Positions 42,436-51,853 are shown, numbered from the stretch's first letter. The stretch is 64,000 nucleotides of DNA from Faecalibacterium duncaniae (GCF_010509575.1 NZ_CP048437.1:2790001-2854000); one strand, 5' to 3'. The notes: generated by a model not told the origin, from the sequence alone. Program-made: numbers and translations.

Positions 42436-42848
42436 AACATTCTCCTAAAACATTGCTTTGCTTTTGCTTGTACTTTGTGTGTTTCATTCATCTGATGTAT
42501 TCATTATCCTGAAGTGTTGACACACATCAATACTTATGTTATCATTCCCAACAAATCCACAGCGATTTCTGTAAAGAAACGATTCTGTGCGGTTTTATTT
42601 CCTGCGAAGATTTACCGCCCCGCAACACACCCGATCATTTTGCCGTCTGTTTCACCCGACAAAATCCTTCGCCTGTACTGCGTGGGCGGTATTTTCTTTT
42701 TGGGGAAGCCGTACCTTGAGAATTTCATGAGCCGTCCGAGCGTGATACCGGCTTTTCGGCCAACGCCGCTGCAAAACAGGGGCAGGAACTTCGTTCGGAG
42801 CAAACGGCGATCAACATACACGAGCAGCGGAACTCTCTACTTATTTTT
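42436..42848. other. Intergenic region, promoter only
   Basis: About 400 bp between agrC and the oriT-like region, with a promoter at 42517-42545. A 125-aa frame starts at 42514 but overlaps the promoter, has no SD and no recognisable domain, so I read it as non-coding. Confidence 0.5.
42517..42545 (+). promoter_or_regulatory. Promoter upstream of the mob region
   Basis: TTGACA (42517-42522), 17-bp spacer, TATCAT (42540-42545). Probably transcribes mobC and the relaxase through the oriT-like region. Confidence 0.7.
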
Positions 42849-43034
42849 GCGTCTTAACAATTCGGAAACAACTTTCGGAAATGCGTTTTGAGCGCAGCGG
42901 TGGAGAGCAAGAACCGTCCCGTGGCCACAAATTTTCAATTCTTGAAAATGTTGTGCTCCACCGGGACTTCACATCTGCAACTCTTGCGAGTTTTGATGTG
43001 ATCTTGTTGGGGCGTACCTGCCCCAAACCCTGCT
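42849..43034. other. oriT-like region, copy A (full)
   Basis: Starts GCGTCTTAACAA. It contains a perfect palindrome ATTTTCAA TTC TTGAAAAT (42931-42949) framed by GGTGGAG and CTCCACC arms, a hairpin TCACATC ... GATGTGA, and GGGGC GTACCT GCCCC (43009-43024) followed by AAACCCTGCT. A hairpin next to a short conserved run is the usual shape of a relaxase nick site. It lies just upstream of mobC and the relaxase gene. A second copy is at 53619-53773. Confidence 0.6.
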
Positions 43035-43038
43035 CATA

Positions 43039-43119
43039 TTCGCACCTTGCGGTGCGAAAGAACGGCGTGTCGTGCTTACATAGCTCCACCGAGGAGCTAG
43101 CGAAACGACAGGAGGTTCA
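43039..43119. other. Hairpins between oriT-like region and mobC
   Basis: TTCGCACC TTGC GGTGCGAA (43039-43058) and TAGCTCC ACCGA GGAGCTA (43081-43099) are two perfect small hairpins right upstream of the mobC SD. They may bind MobC for autoregulation. Confidence 0.45.
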
Positions 43120-43554
43120 ATGAACAAAACGAATGTCAAAACGAAACCCAGCACGACCCACCGCCACGACACGCCGAACAACAAAACGCACATCATCAAG
43201 TTCCGTGTGACGGAAACTGAAAAGATGGAACTCCAATGCACAGCAAAACTCCTTCATCTCTCCCTGTCCACCCTCATCCGCCGTGCGCTGCACAATGCGA
43301 AGATCGAGCGCACCGTTGTCGTTGCCGGCGGCGGAGAAGAAACCCTGACTGCCGTTTCCACTCTGCTTGCCCAGTGCAGCAGGGTGGGCGGCAACCTGAA
43401 CCAACTCGCACGACACTTCAACTCCGGCGGAGCAGACACCGAACAGCTCCGGGCGAAACTTCTGGACGAACTTGCAGACCTGACTGCCTTCCGGCTCAAC
43501 GCCGAGAAAGTTCTGGGTAAACTGTATGGCAACGCTGAAGCATATCGCCTCTAA
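43120..43554 (+). CDS. mobC: Plasmid mobilization relaxosome protein MobC-like
   Basis: A 144-aa accessory DNA-binding protein of the relaxosome. A ribbon-helix-helix region KTHIIKFRVTETEKMELQCTA lies near residue 30, and the C-terminal MobC segment (CSRVGGNLNQLARHFNSGG) is diagnostic. SD AGGAGG upstream. Overlaps the relaxase gene by 29 bp, so translation is coupled. Confidence 0.88.
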   Translation: MNKTNVKTKPSTTHRHDTPNNKTHIIKFRVTETEKMELQCTAKLLHLSLSTLIRRALHNAKIERTVVVAGGGEETLTAVSTLLAQCSRVGGNLNQLARHFNSGGADTEQLRAKLLDELADLTAFRLNAEKVLGKLYGNAEAYRL

Positions 43555-45061
43555 AAATTCGGACTACTCTGCCGCTGAGACCTATCTGGTTTACCAGCAC
43601 GATGAATTTTCCGGCAAGAAAATTCTGGATGAACAGAGCAGACCCAAGCTGCGGGAATCGTACATTCTGGACACCCTTGAATGCGGCGAAGCCTCGTTTG
43701 CAATGGCCTGCCTGCTGGCAAACCGGAAGTACGACAAGAACAACCACCCGGATGACATCAAGAGTCACCAGTATATCATCAGCTTCGACCCGCGGGATGC
43801 AGCCGAAAATGGGCTGACGATGGAAAAGGCACAGGCCCTCGGCCTGAACTTCTGCAAAGAGAACTTTCCCGGTCATCCTGCTATCGTCTGCACCCACCCG
43901 GACGGACACAACCATTCGGGAAATATCCATGTCCACATCGTGATCGGCAGCGTCCGGACACGAGAAGTGGAGCGCAAGCCCTATATGCAAAAGCCCCGTG
44001 ACTGGCGTGAGGGCATGAAGCACTCCAGCACAGCCCAGACCATGCGGCACTTGCGTGTTGAGGTCATGGAGATGTGCGAGGGTGCCGGACTGTACCAGAT
44101 CGACCTGCTCAACGGCTCGAAAGAGCGCGTGAGTGAAGCTGAGTATTGGGTGCGCAGACGCGGCCAATTGAAACTTGACCGTGAAAACGCAGCCCTCACC
44201 GCAGCTGGACAGCAGCCCCGGCAGAAGAAGTTTGAAACCGTGAAAGACACTTTACGGAAACAGATTTCTTCGGTGCTGCACCGTGCCACCAGCTTTGAAG
44301 ATTTCTCTGACAAGCTCATGCAGCAGTACGGCATTGCCGTCAAGGAAAGCCGTGGGCAGCTTAGCTATCTGCCTGCTGGCAGAACGAAGTTTATCCGGGC
44401 GAAACATCTCGGTGACAACTACGACAAGGAAGCAGTGCTTGCCACCCTGACCGCAAACGCAGAGCACAAAACCAAGGTGCAGTCCAAGCAGGATACCATC
44501 GGGAAACTGATCGACATCCAGTCGAGGATGACCGAGGACAAGGGCATCGGCTATAAGCGTTGGATCACGAAACACAACCTCAAAGCCATGGCACAGACCT
44601 TGATTTTCCTAGAAGAAAAGGGCTTGACCGATGAGGTCGCACTCGACCAGAGAATCACAGAGCTTGACACCAAGTTCCATGAATCGCTGGCCGTAGTGAA
44701 AGACCTCGAAACTCGCATGGCAGACAACAAGACGCTGCGCCGTCATGCTGCTGCCTACACCAGCACCAAGAACATCGCACAGCAGTTAAAGACTGCCAAC
44801 CGACCCGCAGCCTTTGAGGAGCAGCACCGTGCAGAGCTGACAGCATACCGGGCGGCAGTAGCCTATTTTAAGGCAAACAACATCACCAAGCTGCCCAGCC
44901 CGAAAAAACTGGAAGCCGAGTATGCGCAGTTGGCATCCGAAAAGGCAAAGTTCTACGAGCAGTACAAGGAAGCTAAGGAAGAACTGCTCAAACTGAAAAC
45001 CGCAAAGCAGAATGTTGCGTCCTTTTTCCGGGAGGAAGAACCGGCGCAGCAGGAGAGATAA
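43526..45061 (+). CDS. MobP-type relaxase/mobilization nuclease
   Basis: Nicks oriT and pilots the single strand during conjugative mobilization. The 511-aa product has N-terminal IASKNSDYSAAETYLVYQHD (catalytic Tyr candidates), SHQYIISFDPRDA and the metal-binding HxH motif HPDGHNHSGNIHVHIVIGS (around residue 128). A long coiled-coil C-terminal half follows (residues 230-500). No coupling protein or type IV secretion genes are in this window, so the element must rely on a helper. Confidence 0.92.
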   Translation: MATLKHIASKNSDYSAAETYLVYQHDEFSGKKILDEQSRPKLRESYILDTLECGEASFAMACLLANRKYDKNNHPDDIKSHQYIISFDPRDAAENGLTMEKAQALGLNFCKENFPGHPAIVCTHPDGHNHSGNIHVHIVIGSVRTREVERKPYMQKPRDWREGMKHSSTAQTMRHLRVEVMEMCEGAGLYQIDLLNGSKERVSEAEYWVRRRGQLKLDRENAALTAAGQQPRQKKFETVKDTLRKQISSVLHRATSFEDFSDKLMQQYGIAVKESRGQLSYLPAGRTKFIRAKHLGDNYDKEAVLATLTANAEHKTKVQSKQDTIGKLIDIQSRMTEDKGIGYKRWITKHNLKAMAQTLIFLEEKGLTDEVALDQRITELDTKFHESLAVVKDLETRMADNKTLRRHAAAYTSTKNIAQQLKTANRPAAFEEQHRAELTAYRAAVAYFKANNITKLPSPKKLEAEYAQLASEKAKFYEQYKEAKEELLKLKTAKQNVASFFREEEPAQQER

Positions 45062-45073
45062 AGGAGTGTGCGT

Positions 45074-46033
45074 ATGATCAACCTGAAAATCGACCCGGAG
45101 TTCCAGTCTCAGATTCCCCCTCTGACCGATGATGAATTTAAGCAGCTCGAAGAAAATATCCTCAAGGAAGGCAAGCTGATTTCTCCTTTGATTGTCTGGG
45201 GTAACACCCTTGTTGATGGCCACAACCGTTATGAGATCGTTCAGGAACATCCCGAAATCTCTTTCTCCACGATGCCGCTCCGATTTGAAAGCAGAGAAGA
45301 AGTCCTCGCATGGATCTGCAAGAATCAGTTGGGGCGGCGTAATCTGACCCCGGAGCAGAAGAAGTTCCTCATTGGAAAACAGTACAGTGTGGAGCATCGG
45401 AAGCCCGGTGGAAACGGCAACAACCAGCACACGGCTGCTGCCAAGAAAACCGTCCCGGAGGAATTGTGTCAATTTGACACAATTCCTCCCACTGCCTCAG
45501 AAGCAAGCGTTCGTAGGCAGATCGCAGAGCGGAACAATGTCAGCGAATCCTACGTTTCCCGCTCCGAAAAGTTTATGAAGGGCGTGGAGATCATGGAAGA
45601 ACTGGTACCCGGTATGCAGGAGAAAATTCTGTCCGGGCAGACGAAAATCCGTGATGCCGATTTGCACCGTCTTGCCAAGGCAGACTATATCGACCGGCAG
45701 AAAATCGTGGATGAGATTCTGTACCCGGAACGGAAGGTCGAGCCGAAACCGAATACAAATGGAGCACCCCCAGAGCCGGGGAAAGCGCCCTATATGCCGA
45801 TGCAGAAAATCGAATCGGTCTATGACAGCGATGCTTACCCGGAGGATGTACGGTACGAATATGTGGCGTTGGAAGAACTCACTACTCGTTTCCGTATTTC
45901 GTTCAACTACCAGTTGGAGCAGATGCCCGATAATGCACAGCGTGATGTGATTCTGGAGATCATTCACAAGCATAAGGACTATCTTACTTCTCTGGAAGCC
46001 GCACTCGCAGATGTTAAAGACCAGACAGCATAA
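45074..46033 (+). CDS. ParB/Srx-fold N-terminal domain protein
   Basis: A 319-aa protein with the ParB-like nuclease fold: LTDDEFKQLEENILKEGKLISPLIVW and VDGHNRYEIVQ, followed by a helix-turn-helix-like region (RRQIAERNNVSESYVSRSEKF). Such genes follow the relaxase in many gut mobilizable elements; plasmid-like maintenance or regulation is likely. The ATG at 45074 has AAGGAG upstream; the frame's first codon at 45068 is a GTG. Co-transcribed with the relaxase gene. Confidence 0.82.
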   Translation: MINLKIDPEFQSQIPPLTDDEFKQLEENILKEGKLISPLIVWGNTLVDGHNRYEIVQEHPEISFSTMPLRFESREEVLAWICKNQLGRRNLTPEQKKFLIGKQYSVEHRKPGGNGNNQHTAAAKKTVPEELCQFDTIPPTASEASVRRQIAERNNVSESYVSRSEKFMKGVEIMEELVPGMQEKILSGQTKIRDADLHRLAKADYIDRQKIVDEILYPERKVEPKPNTNGAPPEPGKAPYMPMQKIESVYDSDAYPEDVRYEYVALEELTTRFRISFNYQLEQMPDNAQRDVILEIIHKHKDYLTSLEAALADVKDQTA

Positions 46034-46081
46034 CAACAGGCACATGGTATGCTGTTTACCGATGTCCAAAGGAGCGTGCGT

Positions 46082-46399
46082 TTGAACAAAAAGAAAAAGT
46101 CCACAAACACTTCCCCTTATCCCGATGAAGTCATTGACCGTCTGGCACGGGCATTCTACCCGGCCATTCTTGCCTGCTGGAACAGCGAGGAAGGCCAGCG
46201 GGAGTTTGCCGCGTGGCAGGCGGAACAGGCTCATCACACCGCCAACAAAGAGAAACAGAGCGTTCCCGACGGGGAACGCCCTGTTGTACATATCGTTATC
46301 GTCTGTGGTCTTTGGCAGGGTGCGTCCTATTCAGGGGCGCACCCTGTTTTTGTTTTGAGCCTTCACCGGCTTTTTGAGATTCAGCCCTCTGCTTTCTGA
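46082..46399 (+). CDS. Small mobile-element protein, end uncertain
   Basis: From a TTG start with AAAGGAG upstream. The first 65-70 residues (KKKKSTNTSPYPDEVIDRLARAFYPAILACWNSEEGQREF) look like a real conserved small protein. The remaining 35 residues run across a hairpin (46259-46281) and a terminator (46316-46352) into the next gene's tail. The natural end is therefore probably lost at an element boundary. Function unknown. Confidence 0.5.
   Translation: MNKKKKSTNTSPYPDEVIDRLARAFYPAILACWNSEEGQREFAAWQAEQAHHTANKEKQSVPDGERPVVHIVIVCGLWQGASYSGAHPVFVLSLHRLFEIQPSAF
46316..46352 (+). terminator. Terminator of the mob genes
   Basis: CAGGGTGCG (46316-46324) pairs with CGCACCCTG (46338-46346) and is followed by TTTTTGTTTT. 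Confidence 0.85.
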
Positions 46400-48852
46400 A
46401 CCAGAATCGTCAGCTGCTTCTGAACGCTGTCATCAGCTGTGACGGTCAGATGAATTTCGCCCGCAGCTTCTCCTGCACGGATCACCGCCATACAGCAGCC
46501 GTCAAAGGTCTCGCTTTCCGGGGTGTCGTAACGCTCCTCGGAGCAGGGATTTGCGCTGCCTACGGCTTCCAGAATGCCTGCACCCTCCAACTCCACCTTC
46601 AGGGTGTGCTTGGTGTGCAGATCTGCGGTGCCATTTGCATCCACGAATTGGATCATCACAAAGGCGGCATCCTCGCCGTTAGCTTGCAGGGTCTTACGAT
46701 CTGCTGTAAGGGTCATCTGTGCATCCTGTGCGGTGCGCAGCGTGAACTCGCCGTCACACACACCGCCGGTATAGCCCACAGCCTTCAGCTCGCCGGGAGT
46801 GTAGGGCACACTGTAGGTGGCGGTAAAATCCACCACGGTACGGCGGCCCAGAGAAGCATCGTTCAGGAACAGTTCCACTTCCTCTGAGGCGGAGTACACA
46901 TCCACCGAAGCCGTCTGTCCCTCAAAACCGGGCCATGTCCAGCTGGCAAGGTTATCCTTGAACATCCAAGGCGTTTTGCTGGAGGTCTGACCGTTGTGTT
47001 CCATCCGCAGCACTGCCAGATAAGGTGCCTTCCGCAGACCGTAAACGATCTCCCGCAGATAGCTGATGGGGCGGCGGTTGCCCAGCAGATCCAGATCTCC
47101 AATGTAGGCGGTGCGTTCCGGGTAGATGCTGCTGAAGTTGGCACCGCCATCGTAATGGAAGATGCCGCAGCCGGCCTCGCCCAGATAATCGTAGCCAGCC
47201 CATGTGAAGTCGCCGATCATGTGAGGATTCTCCTCCACGATGTGCCACAGCCGCACGATATCTGCCGGGTAAGTCTCGGTGCCCAGCACTGCCTTGTGGG
47301 GGTGCAGTTCATGCTCCAGCACATGGCGTCCGGTAAGGTAGTTCAGACCAATGACATCGCAGGAATCCTCGCAACCGGACAGCGCCTCGGTCAGCAGCGG
47401 ATGGGTGGCAAAGTAGTCGCCCTTTTCCCCGGACATCAGGCTCATAAAGCTGTTCAGGGCATTGCTGCCGCCGCCATCGCCGCCGGAGGGACCGGGCTGC
47501 GCCGGGAATTTTCGCATCACATCCCCCATGATCTCCCGCAGGCGGTAACCGGCTGCCATAAGGCCGTTAAGGGCGTTGGTGGTGTAGCGGGTGGGGTCCA
47601 GCTCCCGGAAGGTGTTGCAGAGCCGCCGGTTGGTCTCTGCTCCGCTTTCCGAGCCAGCCTCGGAGATCTCGTTGCCCACACAGTACAAAATAACACTGGG
47701 ATGGTTGTAATCCTTGGCCACCATCTTTTGAATGGTGGGCTTCCAGTCCTGCTCAAAGTACAGAGCATAGTCGTAGGGGTTTTTCCGCACGTTCCATACG
47801 TCGCTCAGCTCGTCCATTACCAGCACACCGTACCGGTCGCAGGCATCCAGCAGCGCCCGCCCTGCCGGGTGATGGGAGGAGCGGATGGCGTTGAAGCCCG
47901 CTTCCTTCAGTTGACGGATGCGGCGCTCCTCGGCATCGGGCAGGGTAGCTGCACCAAGAATGCCGTTGTCGTGGTGGATGCAGGCACCCCGTAGCTTGAC
48001 GGTCTGCCCGTTGATGCGTACCCCATGCGCTGCATCGATGCTCAGGGTACGGATGCCGAAGCCGGTCTCTTCCCGGTCCAGTTCTTCCTCGCCCTCCAGC
48101 ACCTGCATGGTGCTGGTGTAGAGGTTGGGGTTCTCCGGGCTCCACAGAGCCGGGCTGTCCACGCAGTACCGGAAGGAGACGGTTCTGCTTTCGCCGGGTT
48201 GGAGCAGGAGGTTTTGCCGGTCGGTGAGCACTGCCGTGCCCTCCCGGCAGATGGTCTGCTGCAGGGTCACCCGTTCTGTAACAGTGCTGGCAGACTGCAC
48301 CTGCGCCGTCACATCCAGCAGGGCAAAGCCCTCGTCCGCCTCCCGGGTGGTGATACGCACGGTATCCTGCGGCAGATAGACCTTGTTGCCCACCAGCAGC
48401 CGCACCGGGCGGTAGATGCCGCTGCCGGTATACCAGCGGCTGTTGGGTTCCAGACTGTTATCTGCAATGACCTTCAGCAGGTTGTCGGCACCATATTTCA
48501 GGTAGGGACCTGCCTCCACGGTAAACTCCGCATAGCCGTTCACGTTCCGGGTCAGCAGCCAGCCGTTCAGGTAGACCAGCGCCGTCTGGTACACGCCCTC
48601 AAACACGAGGGACACCGGCTTGCCTTGCCACGCCTGCGGTGCGGTGAAATGCTTCTGAAAAATGTACTCGCCGCCGGGGTAGAAGCCGGTCTGTGCACCG
48701 TTTTTTGTGTCCGGGGTGCGGGCTTCATGGATCATGGCATCGTAGGGCAGATGCACGGTTTTGGTCTGGGTATTTCCCAGAAAGGAATTCATCCGGGAAT
48801 TGCCATCGCCCTTTTCTACCGTCCAATCTGCGTTGAAATTCTGTCGAATCAT
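46381..48852 (-). CDS. Glycoside hydrolase family 2 protein (beta-galactosidase-like)
   Basis: An 823-aa intracellular glycosidase without signal peptide. N-terminal sugar-binding (FTAPQAWQGKPVSLVFEGVYQTALVYLNG), immunoglobulin-like and TIM-barrel domains. Acid/base Glu in ILYCVGNEISEAG (around residue 393), nucleophile Glu in VLGTETYPAD (around 530). C-terminal DUF4982/Ig-like tail. It could be a beta-galactosidase, beta-glucuronidase or related enzyme. Overlaps the GPH symporter gene by 4 bp, so they form an operon. Codon use and GC differ from the mob element, so it may be a separate insert. Confidence 0.88.
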   Translation of the reverse strand: MIRQNFNADWTVEKGDGNSRMNSFLGNTQTKTVHLPYDAMIHEARTPDTKNGAQTGFYPGGEYIFQKHFTAPQAWQGKPVSLVFEGVYQTALVYLNGWLLTRNVNGYAEFTVEAGPYLKYGADNLLKVIADNSLEPNSRWYTGSGIYRPVRLLVGNKVYLPQDTVRITTREADEGFALLDVTAQVQSASTVTERVTLQQTICREGTAVLTDRQNLLLQPGESRTVSFRYCVDSPALWSPENPNLYTSTMQVLEGEEELDREETGFGIRTLSIDAAHGVRINGQTVKLRGACIHHDNGILGAATLPDAEERRIRQLKEAGFNAIRSSHHPAGRALLDACDRYGVLVMDELSDVWNVRKNPYDYALYFEQDWKPTIQKMVAKDYNHPSVILYCVGNEISEAGSESGAETNRRLCNTFRELDPTRYTTNALNGLMAAGYRLREIMGDVMRKFPAQPGPSGGDGGGSNALNSFMSLMSGEKGDYFATHPLLTEALSGCEDSCDVIGLNYLTGRHVLEHELHPHKAVLGTETYPADIVRLWHIVEENPHMIGDFTWAGYDYLGEAGCGIFHYDGGANFSSIYPERTAYIGDLDLLGNRRPISYLREIVYGLRKAPYLAVLRMEHNGQTSSKTPWMFKDNLASWTWPGFEGQTASVDVYSASEEVELFLNDASLGRRTVVDFTATYSVPYTPGELKAVGYTGGVCDGEFTLRTAQDAQMTLTADRKTLQANGEDAAFVMIQFVDANGTADLHTKHTLKVELEGAGILEAVGSANPCSEERYDTPESETFDGCCMAVIRAGEAAGEIHLTVTADDSVQKQLTILVQKAEG

Positions 48853-50261
48853 GCCTGTGCCTCTTTCTTGTGTTCAGCATCCCACTTCTTATTGGCCTTT
48901 TCCACATCAAGGAAAGCCAGCAGCACTGTAATAATGATGCCAATCACAAAGGGGAAGGTGATGTACAGGTTGAAGATCATCCGAATGGCGCTTTCGCTCT
49001 GGACCGTTGCGGTGCCCACAAAGCCGCCCAGCTTCAACAGCCAACCCACAGCCGCAGTACCGATGCCGCCGCCGACCTTCACGCCCAGAGAGGAGCAGCT
49101 GTACATCATACCGTCCATGTGGACGCCGGTGGTGCGTGTGGTGTAGCCGCTGGCCTCAGCAATAAGAGCGTTCAAAGAGCCGCTGAGGGTACCTGCAAAG
49201 ACGCCCTTGATGAACATGAACAGCAGGAACATGGAGAGATTCTTCTGCATGGCAAAGTAGATCATGGGAATGCCCAGCACGCTGCTGATGGCGTAGCCCC
49301 AGAAGTTGACCTTCTGCATACTGCCGGTCTTTTTGATGAGGACAGGCGCAAAGGCCAGTGCGATGATAACAGGGAACATCTTCATCATGGAGAACTGACC
49401 CAGCAGGCTGCCATCGCCCCAGTAATAGGTGGCGCAGAACACACCGGCACCGGTGGTCAGGTTGCTCATGATATAGTACACGATGTAGATGGCAAGGATC
49501 ATCAGGTAATACTTGTTGTGGACGAGGATCTTAGCAGTCTCGGCAAAGCCATGCTTTTTCTCCTCGGCAACTGCTTTGCCTTCCTCTGCGGCTTCGCTGG
49601 TGTTGCCGCTCAGTTCTTCCTCCGGCAGCTCTTTAACTGCAAGGCAGCTGATGGTGTTGACCACCAGACCAACGATCGCGAAGATCAGAGCCGTGGTACG
49701 CCAGCCTGCGGCACCGCTGCCGAACTTCTCCACCATGCCGGTAACGGCAAAGCCCATAAAGATGTTGGTGACGACCGCAAACATAAAACGGAAGGAGCCC
49801 AGCTGCACACGCTCATTGTTGTTCTTGGTGATCAGTGCCACCAGAGAGGAATATGCAATGCCGTTGGCAGTATAGAACACTGCGTTCAGTGCCGTGTACA
49901 CGATGAAGAAGTAGATATACTGCATGGTGGTGCTGCCAGCCGGGATGGCAAACAGCAAAAACAGGCAGAGGGAAACACCTACCTGACCAAACAGCATCCA
50001 CGGACGTGCCTTGCCCAGCTTGGAGTGGGTGCGGTCGATCAGGGTGCCAAAGATCACATCGCTGATGCCGTCCAGAACCTTGGAAGCCAGCATCAAAGAG
50101 CCAATGATGGCGCTGTCCAGACCCAGTGTTCCGGTCAGATAAAGCAGTACAAAGCTGGAAACCAGACCATAGGAGCAGTTAGAGGCCAGATCGCCGGAAC
50201 CGTAGGCCAGCTTCTGATACCATTTCAGATATTTTTTCTCTGTCGTTGCAGTAGCAGACAT
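48849..50261 (-). CDS. GPH-family sugar:cation symporter (MFS)
   Basis: Imports glycosides or oligosaccharides with a cation. The 470-aa product has 12 membrane segments and the GPH motif KLAYGSGDLASNCSYGLVSS at the N-terminus, plus DVIFGTLIDRTHSKLGKARPWMLFG. A C-terminal tail (KANKKWDAEHKKEAQA) is cytoplasmic. Start 50261 has AAAGGAG; a longer frame to 50297 is less likely. Feeds substrate to the overlapping GH2 enzyme. Confidence 0.92.
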   Translation of the reverse strand: MSATATTEKKYLKWYQKLAYGSGDLASNCSYGLVSSFVLLYLTGTLGLDSAIIGSLMLASKVLDGISDVIFGTLIDRTHSKLGKARPWMLFGQVGVSLCLFLLFAIPAGSTTMQYIYFFIVYTALNAVFYTANGIAYSSLVALITKNNNERVQLGSFRFMFAVVTNIFMGFAVTGMVEKFGSGAAGWRTTALIFAIVGLVVNTISCLAVKELPEEELSGNTSEAAEEGKAVAEEKKHGFAETAKILVHNKYYLMILAIYIVYYIMSNLTTGAGVFCATYYWGDGSLLGQFSMMKMFPVIIALAFAPVLIKKTGSMQKVNFWGYAISSVLGIPMIYFAMQKNLSMFLLFMFIKGVFAGTLSGSLNALIAEASGYTTRTTGVHMDGMMYSCSSLGVKVGGGIGTAAVGWLLKLGGFVGTATVQSESAIRMIFNLYITFPFVIGIIITVLLAFLDVEKANKKWDAEHKKEAQA

Positions 50262-50497
50262 GGGGATTCTCCTTTCAAGATGTGCTGTATCATTCACGGC
50301 GACAGAATGCGTCTGTCGCTTTACATTTTTTCAAAAGCACTCTATAATAAAGCCATCGGCCGCACAGCTTTTACAGAATGTTTTTGTATTGTGCCTATAT
50401 TTTAGCAATTCCGTTCACATTCCACAATGACAGCATCGTGTGCCGCATCCATCAGATTGTATCATATTCGCACATTGCGAAAAAAGGAGACTCTTTC
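50262..50497. promoter_or_regulatory. Divergent intergenic region between GPH and AraC genes
   Basis: On the minus strand a -10-like TATTAT occurs near 50345-50350 without a clear -35, as expected for an activator-dependent promoter. A perfect 8-bp inverted repeat, GCGACAGA / TCTGTCGC (50299-50306 and 50312-50319), lies in the leader of the symporter gene and is a candidate regulator site. Confidence 0.5.
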
Positions 50498-51553
50498 ATG
50501 AAACCGGATTCCACCAGCTATGAGAATATTTTGGAGGTTGAAAACTGGGGCAGTCAGCTCTCTACCTTCTACAAGATCATGTCCCCGGTACAGATCACAC
50601 TGGAGTCCTGTACCGGTCTGGGAGAAACCGACCAATACAGCATTCAGATGTTCTCACCGAATGGCTGCTGGCTGCATGAAAACTCTATGGATGCTTTATT
50701 CCGTGCCCTCAGCTCCCGTCCGCTGCACCGCCACGATTATTTTGAACTGATGCTGGTGTTGGAAGGGGAGGTCATCCAACAGATCGAGGAAAAAGAATAC
50801 CCCTACCGTGCCGGAACCTGTTGTCTGGTAAACCGCAGCATCCTCCATAACGAACGCTTCATTGGCCCCGCCAAGCTCTGTTTTATTGGTCTGTCTGTGG
50901 ATTTTGTCCGCAGCCTGACGGAATCTGCATCCCTGCAATTATTTGAAGCCGAGCGCCATCTGCCGGAAAATCCCGTTTTGCAGTTCATGCTGGCAAATCT
51001 GGGACAAGACCTCCGAAAGGAATATCAGGACCTTTTCCCCACACCGGAAAACACCGATAGTGTTCAAACCCTGGCAACGCTCATCGCCCGCATGACCCAC
51101 ATCCTGCACGAACCCAGTGCCGCCGCCACCTATTATTTGAAGGGCGCACTTTGCGAACTGTTCGATTTTCTGTCGTCCGGGTTCTATGTCACCCCGGTGC
51201 ACCTGAGCAGCAGCCCTGAAAGCCTGCTCTTTCTGCGTATCAGCCGTTTGCTGGAAGATACAGATGGTCGGTTGCCTCGCAGCGAACTAGCACGGCTTTT
51301 GAATTACAATGGCAGCTACCTCAATTCCATCGTCCAGCGCCGCACCGGTCTGTGTCTTTTCGATTACGGCATGACCTTCTGTTTCCAGAAGGCTGAACGG
51401 CTGCTGCGGGAAACAACACTTTCCGTCAGTGAGATCGCCCTACAACTCAAATTTACCAACCGCACCCACTTCTACGAACTGTTCCGGCAAAAGTACGGCA
51501 TGACCCCGCAACAATGGCGCAAGATACAGAAAAGCGCAGAGCACCCTGAATAA
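50498..51553 (+). CDS. AraC-family transcriptional regulator of the GH2/GPH locus
   Basis: A 351-aa regulator. N-terminal cupin/sensor part (HRHDYFELMLVLEGEVIQQIEEKEYPYRAG around residue 80), then the AraC helix-turn-helix pair (LARLLNYNGSYLNSIVQRRTGL and LSVSEIALQLKFTNRTHFYELFRQKYGMTPQQWR). It is divergent from the GPH/GH2 operon, so it very likely activates it in response to the imported sugar. ATG 50498 has AAAGGAG; a longer frame to 50378 lacks one. Confidence 0.88.
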   Translation: MKPDSTSYENILEVENWGSQLSTFYKIMSPVQITLESCTGLGETDQYSIQMFSPNGCWLHENSMDALFRALSSRPLHRHDYFELMLVLEGEVIQQIEEKEYPYRAGTCCLVNRSILHNERFIGPAKLCFIGLSVDFVRSLTESASLQLFEAERHLPENPVLQFMLANLGQDLRKEYQDLFPTPENTDSVQTLATLIARMTHILHEPSAAATYYLKGALCELFDFLSSGFYVTPVHLSSSPESLLFLRISRLLEDTDGRLPRSELARLLNYNGSYLNSIVQRRTGLCLFDYGMTFCFQKAERLLRETTLSVSEIALQLKFTNRTHFYELFRQKYGMTPQQWRKIQKSAEHPE

Positions 51554-51563
51554 GGTGCTCTGC
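51536..51563 (+). terminator. Terminator of the AraC gene
   Basis: GCAGAGCACC (51536-51545) and GGTGCTCTGC (51554-51563), perfect 10-bp stem, followed by ACTTTTC. The left arm encodes the last residues of the protein. Confidence 0.85.
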
Positions 51564-51572
51564 ACTTTTCTC

Positions 51573-51824
51573 TTAATCTTCTAGCCCATGGCTTCCAGCC
51601 ACATTCTTCAAATATTTCTCCGGGTCACCGTTCAGAATCAAATCCGCATAGCCAAGCGGGTCATTGTAGATGAGATAATCCAACTCCGACCTCTGCGCCA
51701 TGGTCACGTCCAATTCATCCTCGACCCCGGTGCAGTCAATGGAAATTTTTCTCCCATCCCGGAGCAGCAGTTCCACGCAGCCAGTGTCCATATTAAACTT
51801 GCAGGCTCTTTCATCGTACTTCAT
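51573..51824 (-). CDS. DUF6061-like small protein
   Basis: An 83-aa acidic cytoplasmic protein: MKYDERACKFNMDTGCVELLLRDG, then CTGVEDELDVTMAQRSELDYLIYNDPLGYADLILNG. This pattern resembles the DUF6061 family of unknown function, frequent next to mobile elements in gut Firmicutes (from memory, unverified). I choose the ATG at 51824 over upstream ATGs because GGAGGG is correctly spaced 7 nt away. It lies just downstream of recombinase copy 2. Confidence 0.7.
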   Translation of the reverse strand: MKYDERACKFNMDTGCVELLLRDGRKISIDCTGVEDELDVTMAQRSELDYLIYNDPLGYADLILNGDPEKYLKNVAGSHGLED

Positions 51825-51853
51825 AATCATACCCTCCAAATCTTGTTATTGGC

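Noticed and set aside
42514..42891. 125-aa frame upstream of mobC
   Set aside because: It overlaps the promoter at 42517-42545 and the oriT-like region, has no SD and no match to known families.
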